Below, piece after piece: positions 34,349 to 43,087 of a stretch of DNA of 64,000 nt (position 1 is its first letter; every line of letters begins with the position of its first letter). A model generated the notes under the pieces. The model searched no databases. It was not told where the DNA came from and saw nothing but the letters and a program-made list of their open reading frames with translations. A program made the translations under genes and the position numbers. This DNA comes from VAXT01 sp038040395. Its GTDB lineage: Bacteria > Actinomycetota > Thermoleophilia > Gaiellales > Gaiellaceae. The stretch is taken from contig JBBPIJ010000002.1 of the NCBI GenBank assembly GCA_038040395.1, positions 124,001 through 188,000 of the forward strand. The letters are read 5' to 3'.

Positions 34349-35030
34349 GCAGCTCGTCGAGGTCGTCCCGCACGTGGATGAAGCGCCCACTGAGGGCGTC
34401 CGCCTCGCCAGAGGCGAGCCGGAGGACGAGCTCGCCGGCGCGCTCGGGCTCGTTCGGATCGGGCGAGCCGAAGCCCGGAAACCAGCGACGGCCTTCGGGG
34501 GAGTCGCGCAGCTTCTCCGTCATCTCCGTCCAGACGAAGCCCGGGCTGATCGCGAAGGCGGCAAGCCCATGGTCCGCGATCTCGGCGGCCAGCGTCTCGG
34601 TGAAGTTGAGCAGCGCTGCCTTGGCGGCCGCATAGCCGGACCCGTGCGGGTACGGCCTGGTGGCCACGCCGCTCGAGACGTTCACGATCCGTCCGCGTTC
34701 CCGCTCGATCATGCCCGGCAGCACGGCCCGCGAGCAATGGAAAGCGCCGAGCACGGTCGTCTCGAGGTCGCGGCGCCAGGCGTCGGAATCCACCTCCCAC
34801 ACGGGGCCGATCGCGTCGAGGGTGCCGGCGTTGTTCACGAGCAGGTCGATCGCGCCGATATCGGCCACCGCGCCTTCGACCGCTCTCCGGTCGGTCACGT
34901 CGACCCCGTCCGAGCGCGAGAAGGTCCGGACATCGGCTCCGGCGCCCCGGAGCGCCGCCGCGATCGCCTCTCCGACCCCTCGCGTCCCGCCCGTCACGAG
35001 CGCCACCTGGCCGCTCAGGTCGACCGTCAC
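34338..35030 (-). CDS. Short-chain dehydrogenase/reductase
   Basis: A 230-residue classical SDR from GTG 35030. VALVTGGTRGVGEAI is the TGxxxGxG cofactor loop, LLVNNAGT follows, and the catalytic Ser (VNVSSG) and YxxxK (GSGYAAAK) are present. FSRSDG after strand 2 suggests NADP. It may reduce a keto-sugar or another carbonyl. The start codon is 10 bp downstream of the flippase stop, implying the two are cotranscribed. Confidence 0.82.
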   Translation of the reverse strand: MTVDLSGQVALVTGGTRGVGEAIAAALRGAGADVRTFSRSDGVDVTDRRAVEGAVADIGAIDLLVNNAGTLDAIGPVWEVDSDAWRRDLETTVLGAFHCSRAVLPGMIERERGRIVNVSSGVATRPYPHGSGYAAAKAALLNFTETLAAEIADHGLAAFAISPGFVWTEMTEKLRDSPEGRRWFPGFGSPDPNEPERAGELVLRLASGEADALSGRFIHVRDDLDELLSR

Positions 35031-35040
35031 CGGGCGGACT

Positions 35041-36519
35041 CTACTGCGCCCGCCGCAGCACGAAGTCGCGGAGCGCGCGTGCGTCGGCCGGGAAGACGAG
35101 CCGCTCGAAAACGACCAGCACTCCGACGTAGAGCACCGCACCGACAGCCAGCGCGGGGCCGAAGTCGTCTCGGAACGGGGCCATGGCGAGCGCGGTGACA
35201 GCACCGGCGAGAAGCGGGCCGGCGCCGACGCGTAGCCACGAGAGGCCCCCGAGCAGCCCCCGCCCGGCGGCGAGGAGCCCGACGGCCAGCATCAATTGCG
35301 TCAGCGAGGCCGCAGCGGCCGCGCCGTCGAGCGAGAACAGCGAGATGAGGACGACGTTGAGCGCGAGGTTCGCAGCGGCGACCACCCCGTGGACCGCGGC
35401 CAGCGCAACCTGCCGGTCCTGCGAGAGGAGGAGCACGCCGGCCATATGGGTGATGGGGTACAGCGCGATCGCGGGCGCGAGCAGCCGAAGCGCATCGCCC
35501 GCCGGCTCGAAGTCGGGCCCGTAGAGGAAGGTCGCGAGCGGGACGCCGACCAGCGCGGCGCTCACAGCCAGCGGCACCGTGGTCGCGACCGCGAGCTTCA
35601 ACCCACGCTCGAAGACGAGACCCGAGGAGGGCTTGCTGTCCGGCCGCAACCGCGAGAGCACGGGGTAGAGGGCCGTGCCGACGGCCCAGCTCAGGAAGAG
35701 CGTGGCTTCGAAGAGCCGAAACGCGCCGCCGTAGTCGCCGACGACGCTCTCGGGCTCGAAGCCCGCAAGGATCGCCGTGTCGACGCGGAAGAGGATCGTC
35801 CCGAACACGCCGGCGATGCCCACCGGCAGCGCGACGCGCATGAGCGGCCAGAAGCGTCCGACGTCGACCTCGAGGCGCGGCCGGACGACCCGGCGGAAGA
35901 GCAGGAAGACCCCAAGAGCGAGCGCGGCGACCGAGCCCCCGAGATAGATCGCGGAAACGGCGACGACCCCGGCCCCCGCCAGGAGAGCGCCGATGCCGAC
36001 GACCGCCGTTATGAGCCGCTGGGAGATCATCACGACCGGCAGGAAGCCGATGCGCTCGTACGCCTGAAACACTGCGAGGCAGCTGGCAGTGAAGAGCTCT
36101 GCGGCCACCGCGATCCCGAGCAGCAGGATCACGGAGCGCGTCTCGGCGTCGACCCCGAGCGCGAAGGTGACCGCACCCGTGACCGCGAGCGCGGGGAGGA
36201 CGAGCAACGCTTTGACCGCGAGCGTGTTCGCGAAGTAGTGATGGACGCGCTGGCGGTCCCTCGCGACCTCCCGTGTGAGGATCCCGTCCTGGCCGAAGCC
36301 GCCGAGGACCGTGACCAGGGTCGCGATCGAGAGACCTAGCGTGAAGACCCCGAAGCCCGCCTCGCCCAGCTCGCGTGCCATGACGACGAAGAGCCCGATC
36401 GACACCGCCTTGGAGCCGAGGTCGGCGAGGGCGCGGTAGGCGGTGCCCGCGAGGATTCGGCGCACTCCTACGTCGGGCGGCGCACCGTTAGGCTGGGCTG
36501 CCGGCTGGTCGGGCTCCAT
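35041..36519 (-). CDS. Wzx-type oligosaccharide flippase, copy 2
   Basis: The protein is 492 residues from ATG 36519, with the same membrane pattern as the flippase at 22220-23653 and many shared blocks (LADLGSKAVSIGLFVVMAREL; FGQDGILTREVARDR; YFANTLAVKALLVL). A duplicated flippase suggests two different lipid-linked units are exported. Its ATG lies within CCATGG, which also provides the ATG of the divergent GT8 gene on the other strand. A GTG at 36525 is an alternative start. Hence any promoter must lie inside the neighbouring coding region. Confidence 0.88.
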   Translation of the reverse strand: MEPDQPAAQPNGAPPDVGVRRILAGTAYRALADLGSKAVSIGLFVVMARELGEAGFGVFTLGLSIATLVTVLGGFGQDGILTREVARDRQRVHHYFANTLAVKALLVLPALAVTGAVTFALGVDAETRSVILLLGIAVAAELFTASCLAVFQAYERIGFLPVVMISQRLITAVVGIGALLAGAGVVAVSAIYLGGSVAALALGVFLLFRRVVRPRLEVDVGRFWPLMRVALPVGIAGVFGTILFRVDTAILAGFEPESVVGDYGGAFRLFEATLFLSWAVGTALYPVLSRLRPDSKPSSGLVFERGLKLAVATTVPLAVSAALVGVPLATFLYGPDFEPAGDALRLLAPAIALYPITHMAGVLLLSQDRQVALAAVHGVVAAANLALNVVLISLFSLDGAAAAASLTQLMLAVGLLAAGRGLLGGLSWLRVGAGPLLAGAVTALAMAPFRDDFGPALAVGAVLYVGVLVVFERLVFPADARALRDFVLRRAQ

Positions 36520-37516
36520 GGGCACTGAGGCAACCTTCTACACGATTGCGGACGCGGGTTTCTTCCCCGGCCTCGTGGCGCTCCTAAACTCGCTGCGCCT
36601 GACGGGGAACTCCGGCGAGCTCGTCGTCCTCGACCGCGGACTAACGGCGAGTCAGCGGGCACTCGTGGAAGGACACGTCAGGCTTGCCGAGCTTCCCGAG
36701 GCGCTGGCCGGGCGGCCGATGCTGCTGAAGGCCTACCCGTACTTGCTGAAGGCGACCGGGACGGTGGTCGTGATCGACAGCGACATGATCGTCACCCGGT
36801 CGCTCGCGGAGATTGCCGCCCTGGCCGGCGAAGGGCGGATCTGCGCCTTCCCCGACCCCCTACCGCACCGCGGCCGCTGGTTCGCCGAATGGGAGGGCGA
36901 GCTCGACCTGCGCGCTCCGCTTCGGCGGCGAACGTACCTCAACGCCGGCTTCCTCGCGCTCTCCGTCGACCACTGGCCGGACCTGCTCAGCCGTTGGTGG
37001 GAGCTCTGCGAGCGGATTCCTCGAGACGAGCATTTCGCGCGCTTCGAGCAGCCTTTCTGGGCGGGCGACCAGGACGTCCTGAACGCGATCCTGGCGAGCG
37101 AGATCCCCGACGAGGTGGTGACCGAGCTCCCGGCCGACGAGGAGGCTTACCCCGACGACCTGCTCGAGACCGTCGTCGTCGACGAGGCCAGCCTGCGCTG
37201 CGAGCTCCGCGGGCGGCCGACCTCGATCCTCCACTACTCGCTTGGCCCGAAGGCCTGGAGCCGCAGAGCTTGGACCCGCCTACGCGACGACGCGTACGTG
37301 CGGCTCCTTCCCCGGCTTCTCTTCGGAGACGACGTCGCCGTGCGCTTGGAGCCGGAGTCGGTTCCGCTCTGGCTGCGCCCGGGGACTTCGGGACGGGCCT
37401 TCGTCCGGGGGGCCGACCTCGCGCACGGCGGCATCCGAGGCGCGGTGCACGCCCTGCCGGGCCCGGTCCGCGACCGGGCGCTCGCCCTACGAAACGCGGT
37501 CTTCCGCCGCCTCTAG
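36518..37516 (+). CDS. Glycosyltransferase family 8-like protein
   Basis: A 332-residue GT-A protein. ATFYTIADAGFFPGLVALLNSL opens the fold, TVVVIDSDMIVTRSL carries the metal-binding DSD (DxD), and LNAGFLAL and FWAGDQDVLNAIL match the retaining galactosyl/glucosyltransferases of family 8. It probably transfers Gal or Glc to the glycan. The start codon overlaps that of the divergent flippase gene. The last 30 bp overlap the aminopeptidase-like gene on the opposite strand. Confidence 0.82.
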   Translation: MGTEATFYTIADAGFFPGLVALLNSLRLTGNSGELVVLDRGLTASQRALVEGHVRLAELPEALAGRPMLLKAYPYLLKATGTVVVIDSDMIVTRSLAEIAALAGEGRICAFPDPLPHRGRWFAEWEGELDLRAPLRRRTYLNAGFLALSVDHWPDLLSRWWELCERIPRDEHFARFEQPFWAGDQDVLNAILASEIPDEVVTELPADEEAYPDDLLETVVVDEASLRCELRGRPTSILHYSLGPKAWSRRAWTRLRDDAYVRLLPRLLFGDDVAVRLEPESVPLWLRPGTSGRAFVRGADLAHGGIRGAVHALPGPVRDRALALRNAVFRRL

Positions 37517-38779
37517 CAGGCCTGCTGCGAGCAGCTGGTCCGCCGCCTCTCTGATCTCGGAGAAGGCGAGGCCCGAGCGCTCCGCGATTGCGCCCAGGTC
37601 GTGGTGGCCGTCCGACAGGTTCAGCACCCAGAGGAGCGCGCCCTCGGTGAAGGAGCCGCCGCCGATTGCGCGGTAGAGGCCGCGCTTGCCGAGCTGCGGT
37701 TCCCCTTTCGGGTTCATGTTCACGTAGGTCGCGTTGCCTTCTTCCGCGCCGCTCTCCAGGAGGTCGAAGACGGCGAGGTAGGTGGCGAACGAGTCCGCGA
37801 GCTGCTCCGGGCGGACGAGCTCGAGGTTGTCCGCAGAGGAGTGGTAGCCGGGGAACTCGTCCTGCGGCGTCCGCGTGAGCACGCCCACAGGCAGATCGAA
37901 GCCGGGCGAGCAGAACTGCCGCTCGTCTCCCCCGAGGGGCGTGAAGTCGCGCACCTCGCCGCCGGCGGCGCGCACGACCTGCTCTGCCGCTCGATCCACA
38001 GGGGTGTCGCCGCGGCGGCTGCGCTTGTAGGTCAGCGAGCCCGGGTCGCCGACGCACGCGGCGACGAGCCCGTGCTTGATCCGGTGCAGCCGCTCCTCGT
38101 TCCGCGACAGCCAGGTGAGCGGCCCGATCGTCGCGGGGCTGAACAGGAAGCGGTAGGAGTAGTGGCGGGGGCGGTCGGCCAGGTGCTTCGCGAGCTCCGT
38201 CAGCAGGACGATCCCCGAAAGGTTGTCGTTGCAGAGGGAGGGGTGGCAGATGTAGGTGGAGAGCAGGACCTCGTCCTCGCTCTGGCCCGGCAGCAGGCAC
38301 TCGGCGTAGGTAACCGCGCCGTCGGCCAGGGTCGAGTCGATGACGGCCTCGTACTCGCCGTCGGGCAGAGCCTCCAGCTGCCGGTGCGGCAGGCAGAAGC
38401 CCCAGTTCTCGTCGTGGTAGGACGTGCGATACGGGATCACGTCCGGATGCTCCGGGTCGGAGAAGAGATGCTCCCGCAGGTCGGTCAGTGACAGCCGCTC
38501 GTGGACCGGGACGCTGTAGCCGAGGACGTGCAGGTTCGAATCGGCGAAGTCGACGATTCGTTGGCCGTCGGGCCCGTCGAGCCATGCCCCCCGGATGTTC
38601 CACTCCCGCGGGAGCGTCCAGTCGTAGACCTGCGTGCCGCTCGGCACTTCGGTCCGCTGGAGGGGAATCTGCTCCTCGATCAGGTCGAGCGTTCCGCGCA
38701 CGCCGTCACCCGTGAGGCTGCGGCAGAGCGGGTAGAGCCGCTCCAGCAACGCGTACATCTCGCGACCCGGATCACTCAT
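37487..38779 (-). CDS. DUF4910 aminopeptidase-like protein with C-terminal winged helix
   Basis: A 430-residue protein. Residues about 1-340 match the DUF4910/DUF2172 M28-like fold found in polysaccharide clusters: LYPLCRSLTGDGVRGTL at the N-terminus, then STYICHPSLCNDNLSG with the zinc-site His and Asp, and EFPGYHSSADNLE near its end. Residues about 360-425 form a winged-helix segment (IAERSGLAFSEIREAADQL). The family co-occurs with glycan genes, but its substrate is unknown: it might cleave an amide on a modified sugar. Overlaps the upstream methyltransferase gene by 8 bp. Confidence 0.75.
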   Translation of the reverse strand: MSDPGREMYALLERLYPLCRSLTGDGVRGTLDLIEEQIPLQRTEVPSGTQVYDWTLPREWNIRGAWLDGPDGQRIVDFADSNLHVLGYSVPVHERLSLTDLREHLFSDPEHPDVIPYRTSYHDENWGFCLPHRQLEALPDGEYEAVIDSTLADGAVTYAECLLPGQSEDEVLLSTYICHPSLCNDNLSGIVLLTELAKHLADRPRHYSYRFLFSPATIGPLTWLSRNEERLHRIKHGLVAACVGDPGSLTYKRSRRGDTPVDRAAEQVVRAAGGEVRDFTPLGGDERQFCSPGFDLPVGVLTRTPQDEFPGYHSSADNLELVRPEQLADSFATYLAVFDLLESGAEEGNATYVNMNPKGEPQLGKRGLYRAIGGGSFTEGALLWVLNLSDGHHDLGAIAERSGLAFSEIREAADQLLAAGLLEAAEDRVS

Positions 38780-40013
38780 GGACGACGACCTCCGGCAGCG
38801 GAGTCACGTAGCGGCCGCCCCATTCGCGGACGTGGCTCATCTGCTCGATGATCTCGTCCTTCAGGTTCCACGCGAGGAGCAGGAGGTAGTCGGGCTTCGT
38901 CTCGGCGACGTGCTCCGGTGCGTGGATCGGGATCCGCACGCCGGGGAGGTAGAGGCCCTGCTTGTGGGGGCTGCGGTCGGCGACGTACTCGACGAGGTCG
39001 GGCCCGATCCCGCAGTAGTTCAGGAGCGTCACGCCTTTCGCAGCCGCGCCGTAGGCGGCGACGGAACGCTCTTCGGCCCGGGCAGCCTCGAGGAACTCCC
39101 GCAGGCCCTGCCGTACCTCGCGGACCCGCTCGTCGAAGCGCGAGTACGTGGCGAGGTCGGCGAGCCCCGCGGCGCGTTCGCGCTCGACCAGCTCCCGGAC
39201 GCGCCCCGTGTCCTCGTGGGCCTCGCCTTCCGCATGCGTTGCGTAGATGCGCAGCGAGCCTCCATGAGTCGGCAGCTCCTCGACGTCGAACAGGCGAAGC
39301 CCGTGCGCGGCGAAGACGCGTTCTAGGGTGAGCGCAGAGAAGTAGGAGAAGTGCTCGTGGTAGATCGTGTCGAACTCGGTCTCCTCGACCAGTCGGAGAA
39401 GGTGGGGGAACTCCGTCGTCACGACGCCGTCGGCGGCGAGGAGGACCTTCATGCCGGCGACGAAGTCGTTCAGCGCCGGCACGTGGGCGAGCACGTTGTT
39501 GCCGATCAGGAGGTCGGCCCGTCGGCCCTCCGCGACGAGATCGCGGGCAGCCGCCTCCCCGAAGAAGCGGACGACCGTCGGAATGCCCTTCTCCTGGGCA
39601 GCCGCGGCGACGTTCGCGGCCGGCTCGACGCCGAGCACCGGCACCCCGCGCTCCACGAACCACTGGAGGAGGTAGCCGTCGTTCGAGGCGATCTCGACGA
39701 CGCTCGACTCGGTGTCGAAGCCGAAGCGCCCGACCATCTGCTCGACGTAGCGGCGCGCGTGCTCGACCCACGTGTCCGAGTAGGACGAGAAGTAGACGTA
39801 GTCCTCGAAGATCTCCTGCGGCGAGGCGAACTCGCCGAGCTGGACGAGGAGGCACTCCCCGCACACGTAGGCGTGCAACGGGTAGCGGGTCTCTTCGCGC
39901 CCGAGGTCCTCTTCGGCGACGAGCGAGTTGGCGAGCGGGGACAGCCCGAGGTCGACGAAGGTCTGCGTGAGAGGAGCCGAGCAGAACCGACACGCCGACC
40001 CGGCTGCGCTCAC
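38772..40013 (-). CDS. Sugar C-methyltransferase (NovU/TylC3-like)
   Basis: A 413-residue three-part protein. An N-terminal zinc-binding domain has CRFCSAPL and CGECLLVQLGE (four Cys). The SAM domain has VVEIASNDGYLLQWF (motif I), EFPHLLRLVEETEFDTIYHEHFSYFS with the catalytic His/Tyr region, and the C-terminal domain has VAAYGAAAKGVTLLNYCG. These enzymes add a methyl group to C3 or C5 of a 4-keto-deoxysugar nucleotide. GTG start overlaps the cytidylyltransferase stop (GTGA), tying the two to one pathway. Confidence 0.87.
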   Translation of the reverse strand: MSAAGSACRFCSAPLTQTFVDLGLSPLANSLVAEEDLGREETRYPLHAYVCGECLLVQLGEFASPQEIFEDYVYFSSYSDTWVEHARRYVEQMVGRFGFDTESSVVEIASNDGYLLQWFVERGVPVLGVEPAANVAAAAQEKGIPTVVRFFGEAAARDLVAEGRRADLLIGNNVLAHVPALNDFVAGMKVLLAADGVVTTEFPHLLRLVEETEFDTIYHEHFSYFSALTLERVFAAHGLRLFDVEELPTHGGSLRIYATHAEGEAHEDTGRVRELVERERAAGLADLATYSRFDERVREVRQGLREFLEAARAEERSVAAYGAAAKGVTLLNYCGIGPDLVEYVADRSPHKQGLYLPGVRIPIHAPEHVAETKPDYLLLLAWNLKDEIIEQMSHVREWGGRYVTPLPEVVVHE

Positions 40014-40783
40014 CAGACCTTCCACGGCGGCTGCTCCGAGGCCCACTGCTCCTCCAGCACCATCTTGTCGCGGAGGCTGTCCATGTTCTGCCAGTAGCCG
40101 GAGTGACGGTACGCGGCGAGCTTGCCCTCGTCGGCGAGACGTTCCATCGGCTCGCGCTCCCAGATCGTCTCGTCGGCGTCGATGTAGTCGATCACCTCGG
40201 GCTCGAGGACGAAGAAGCCGCCGTTCACCCAGCCGCCGTCGCCCTCGGGCTTCTCGCGGAAGCTCGAGATCTTGTTCGTGTCGTGCTCGAGGGTCAGGGC
40301 GCCGAAGCGGCCCGGCGGTCGGATCGCGGTCAGCGTCGCAGCTGCTCCCTCGGCCCGGTGAAACTCCACCAGCTTCGTCACGTCCAGGTCGGTCACGCAA
40401 TCTCCGTAGGTGAAGCAGAACGTCTCGCCGGCGACGTGCTCGGCGACGCGCTTCAGGCGCCCCCCGGTCATCGTGTCCACGCCGGTGTCGACGAGGGTGA
40501 CGTGCCAGGGCTCGACGTCGCGCGGGTGCAGCTCGAGCTCGTTCTTCGCCAGGTCGAGCGTCATGTCGGACGCGCGGAGGTAGTAGTTCGCGAAGTAGTC
40601 CTTGATCACCTCGGCCTTGTAGCCGAGGCAGATCACGAACTCGTCGATCCCGTGCGCGGAGTAGAGCTTCATGATGTGCCACAGGATCGGGCGCTCGCCG
40701 ATCTCGACCATCGGCTTGGGCCGCACGGCCGTCTCTTCGGAGAGGCGGGTCCCGAAACCGCCCGCAAGGATGACGGCCTTCAT
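40010..40783 (-). CDS. rfbF: Glucose-1-phosphate cytidylyltransferase
   Basis: A 257-residue protein closely matching RfbF/DdhA: MKAVILAGGFGTRLSEET at the N-terminus with the CTP loop, RPKPMVEIGERPILWHIMK, YKAEVIKDYFANYYL, FTYGDCVTDLD and WVNGGFFVLEPEVIDYI. It makes CDP-glucose from CTP and glucose-1-phosphate, the entry to CDP-linked 3,6-dideoxy and branched sugars. The usual next enzyme, CDP-glucose 4,6-dehydratase, is not seen in the window. ATGA overlap with the upstream GT14 gene. Confidence 0.92.
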   Translation of the reverse strand: MKAVILAGGFGTRLSEETAVRPKPMVEIGERPILWHIMKLYSAHGIDEFVICLGYKAEVIKDYFANYYLRASDMTLDLAKNELELHPRDVEPWHVTLVDTGVDTMTGGRLKRVAEHVAGETFCFTYGDCVTDLDVTKLVEFHRAEGAAATLTAIRPPGRFGALTLEHDTNKISSFREKPEGDGGWVNGGFFVLEPEVIDYIDADETIWEREPMERLADEGKLAAYRHSGYWQNMDSLRDKMVLEEQWASEQPPWKVW

Positions 40784-41640
40784 GCGCGCTCGACCGCCTG
40801 GGCGGCTTCGTCGAGCCGGTCGAGAACCTGGGTTTCGGCCGGGTCGAACTTGCGGGCGAAGAGCTTGCCCGAGGCGAGCATCGGCTCCAGGTCCTCGAGC
40901 CCGAGTGTCGCCGGATGGATGGTGTGCCCGCTCCAGTCGACGTAGTGGAGCTCTTCGTTGACGATCGTCTCCCGGAGCGGGGAGTTGAGGAGAACGGTCT
41001 GGAAGAACAGCTCGTCGGGGATCAAGGTGTGGCGGAAGAAACGCACGACGTTCGGATTCTCGCGCACGAAGCGCTCGACGTAGGCAACGGCCTCCGGGGC
41101 AAGCGCCCAGAACGCCGAGCCGCCGTACGGCCGGAGCCCCTTCGGAAACCTTCGGGTCACAAACGGCACGCGAAGAAGGCGCGTCTTGTACCGGAACCGC
41201 TCGAAGTACATGCGCTGCACCCGGTCGAGGCCTCCACGCTCGTGGCGCCAGCCCGCCGAAGGTATAGCGCCGTGATGGACGAAGCTCCGCTCTCCGGCAC
41301 GCTCGAGGAACGCGTCGATCTCGGTCCGCGACCGCAGAGGGTAGTCCTGGCCCGAGAGCAGGAGCGTGTGCCGAGGGAGTGGGTCGACCTCGGCAATCGC
41401 GTCGAGCCCTGCGAGGGTCGCCTCCACGAGGCTGAACCCGCCGTAGCGGCATCTGCGTCTCGGCAGCCAGTGCACGCCCTCGACGTCTTGCAGCCGCGAG
41501 ACCATCTCGTCGTACACCGGATCCTCGGCGCTTCGGCTGATGTGAAGGAACACACCGACGTCGGGGCCCGCCAGTCGCCGCACGACCCGCTCGAGCAGCT
41601 TCGGGGCGTGGTGGGCGCGGATGAGATAGGCGACCTTCAC
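40780..41640 (-). CDS. Core-2/I-branching-like glycosyltransferase (GT14)
   Basis: A 286-residue protein. VAYLIRAHHAPKLLERVV and VFLHISRS at the start, then HTLLLSGQDYPLRSRTEI, FVHHG and the late TLIPDELFFQTVLLNSP match the bacterial beta-1,6-N-acetylglucosaminyltransferase-like branch of GT14. It would add a branching sugar. First gene of a four-gene minus-strand unit (GT14, rfbF, C-methyltransferase, DUF4910 protein) linked by 4-8 bp overlaps. Confidence 0.83.
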   Translation of the reverse strand: MKVAYLIRAHHAPKLLERVVRRLAGPDVGVFLHISRSAEDPVYDEMVSRLQDVEGVHWLPRRRCRYGGFSLVEATLAGLDAIAEVDPLPRHTLLLSGQDYPLRSRTEIDAFLERAGERSFVHHGAIPSAGWRHERGGLDRVQRMYFERFRYKTRLLRVPFVTRRFPKGLRPYGGSAFWALAPEAVAYVERFVRENPNVVRFFRHTLIPDELFFQTVLLNSPLRETIVNEELHYVDWSGHTIHPATLGLEDLEPMLASGKLFARKFDPAETQVLDRLDEAAQAVERA

Positions 41641-41713
41641 GTCATGTTCCGGCGAGGGGTCTGCCCGGGCTCGTAGCCCTAACGATACCGGCTGGTCTCA
41701 GGGCGCGGCTACG

Positions 41714-43087
41714 ATGAGAAGGGCCGTCCTCGATGACGACGAACCTCTCCCAATGGCCACGACCGACCTAAGCCCCGAGCGCCAAGGGCGTGAGAGCCGT
41801 GGGGCCGTCAACGAAGGCGGCCTCCCCGAGCTCTTCGACGCGATGCGCTGGCGTTGGCGCCCGACCGCGCTGATCGCGATCCTCTTCACGTTCGGCGCAA
41901 CGGCCTACGTCGAGCTGCTCCCATCCCAGTACGACGGCAAAGCCCTCGTCGCCGTCGGCCCGCGCCCTCGCGAGGCCCAGTCGAGTGCGGACACGGTCCG
42001 CGTGATCGCGCCGAAGTACGTCGCGTACGTGACCGCCCCGGCGACGATCCGGAGAATCGCCCCGGGCCTGGGCGAGGACCCGAAGGACCTCGAGCACGCG
42101 ATCAGCGCTCAGCTCGCGACCGACACCGGCAACGTCTCGATCACCGTGAGGCTGACGTCGCCTCGCCGCGCAGCGGCCGCCGCGAACGCATTTGCGCAGG
42201 CGGCGGTCGAGTTCTCCAAGACCGATCCGCTCCTCACTGCGCTCATCGTGGCCCCCGCGCTGCCGGACCAGGAGGTGGCCGCCCCGCCCCGGAGGCTGCT
42301 CGAAGCGGCCGCGGTGCTCGTGGGCCTCATGATCGGAATCGTCGCATCGCTCCTCCTCGAGCGGGGTCGTCCCCGGCTGCGCAGCTGGCGCGATCTGGCC
42401 CGCTCGAGCGGCTACCCCGTTCTCGGCCGCATCCCGCCCTCGCGGGCCCTGCACAAGGGGCCGGCAGAGGCGTTCTCCGACATTCAGGCTGCGTCGGCCT
42501 TCCGGATCATGCGCGCCAACCTCGAGCCGCAGCTGCGAGAGGGAAACGTGGACGTCATGGTCGTCACGTCTCCGTCGCCGTCAGACGGCAAGACGACCGT
42601 CACGACCTTGCTCGGGGAGGCCTTCGGCCGCCTCGGGATGAGGGTCCTCCTCGTCGATGCGGATCTGCGGCGCCCCGGCTTCGCGCGCGTGACGGGCGTC
42701 GCCGCCCAGCCCGGCCTTGCGGAGGTCCTGCGTGGCGAGACCTCTGTGCTCGAGGCTGCCCAGAAGGGTTGGTCCGAGAACGTCTGGATCCTCGCGACCG
42801 CGCACGACCCGGAGGCCGGCGACCTCCTCGCCCGTCGCTTCACCGACGTGATCGACGAGGCCAAGGAGAGCTTCGACCTCGTCCTCATCGACACGCCGCC
42901 GCTCCTCTCGACCGATGACGCTCGCACCATCGCGACGATGGCGAAGGGCATCCTCCTCGTGGTCAGCCGTGGAACGCTCGCCCGGTCGATGCACGAGGCC
43001 GTGCTCGCGATCGAGGCGCTTCAGGCGCCGCTGATGGGCATCGTCGCCAACCGGTTCAAGGAATCGTCGGCGCCGTACTACTACTAG
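41714..43087 (+). CDS. Wzz/BY-kinase fusion: chain-length regulator with C-terminal tyrosine kinase
   Basis: A 457-residue protein. Residues about 45-65 and about 195-215 are two membrane helices flanking an extracytoplasmic Wzz domain. The cytoplasmic C-terminal half is a BY-kinase: Walker A SPSPSDGKTTVTT, A' VLLVDADLRRP and B LVLIDTPPLL. The protein ends SSAPYYY, a three-Tyr cluster like the autophosphorylated tails of CapB/Wzc kinases. It controls polymer length and export. The cognate phosphatase is 1.2 kb downstream. ATG 41753 is an alternative start. Overlaps the convergent GT4 gene by 32 bp. Confidence 0.88.
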   Translation: MRRAVLDDDEPLPMATTDLSPERQGRESRGAVNEGGLPELFDAMRWRWRPTALIAILFTFGATAYVELLPSQYDGKALVAVGPRPREAQSSADTVRVIAPKYVAYVTAPATIRRIAPGLGEDPKDLEHAISAQLATDTGNVSITVRLTSPRRAAAAANAFAQAAVEFSKTDPLLTALIVAPALPDQEVAAPPRRLLEAAAVLVGLMIGIVASLLLERGRPRLRSWRDLARSSGYPVLGRIPPSRALHKGPAEAFSDIQAASAFRIMRANLEPQLREGNVDVMVVTSPSPSDGKTTVTTLLGEAFGRLGMRVLLVDADLRRPGFARVTGVAAQPGLAEVLRGETSVLEAAQKGWSENVWILATAHDPEAGDLLARRFTDVIDEAKESFDLVLIDTPPLLSTDDARTIATMAKGILLVVSRGTLARSMHEAVLAIEALQAPLMGIVANRFKESSAPYYY

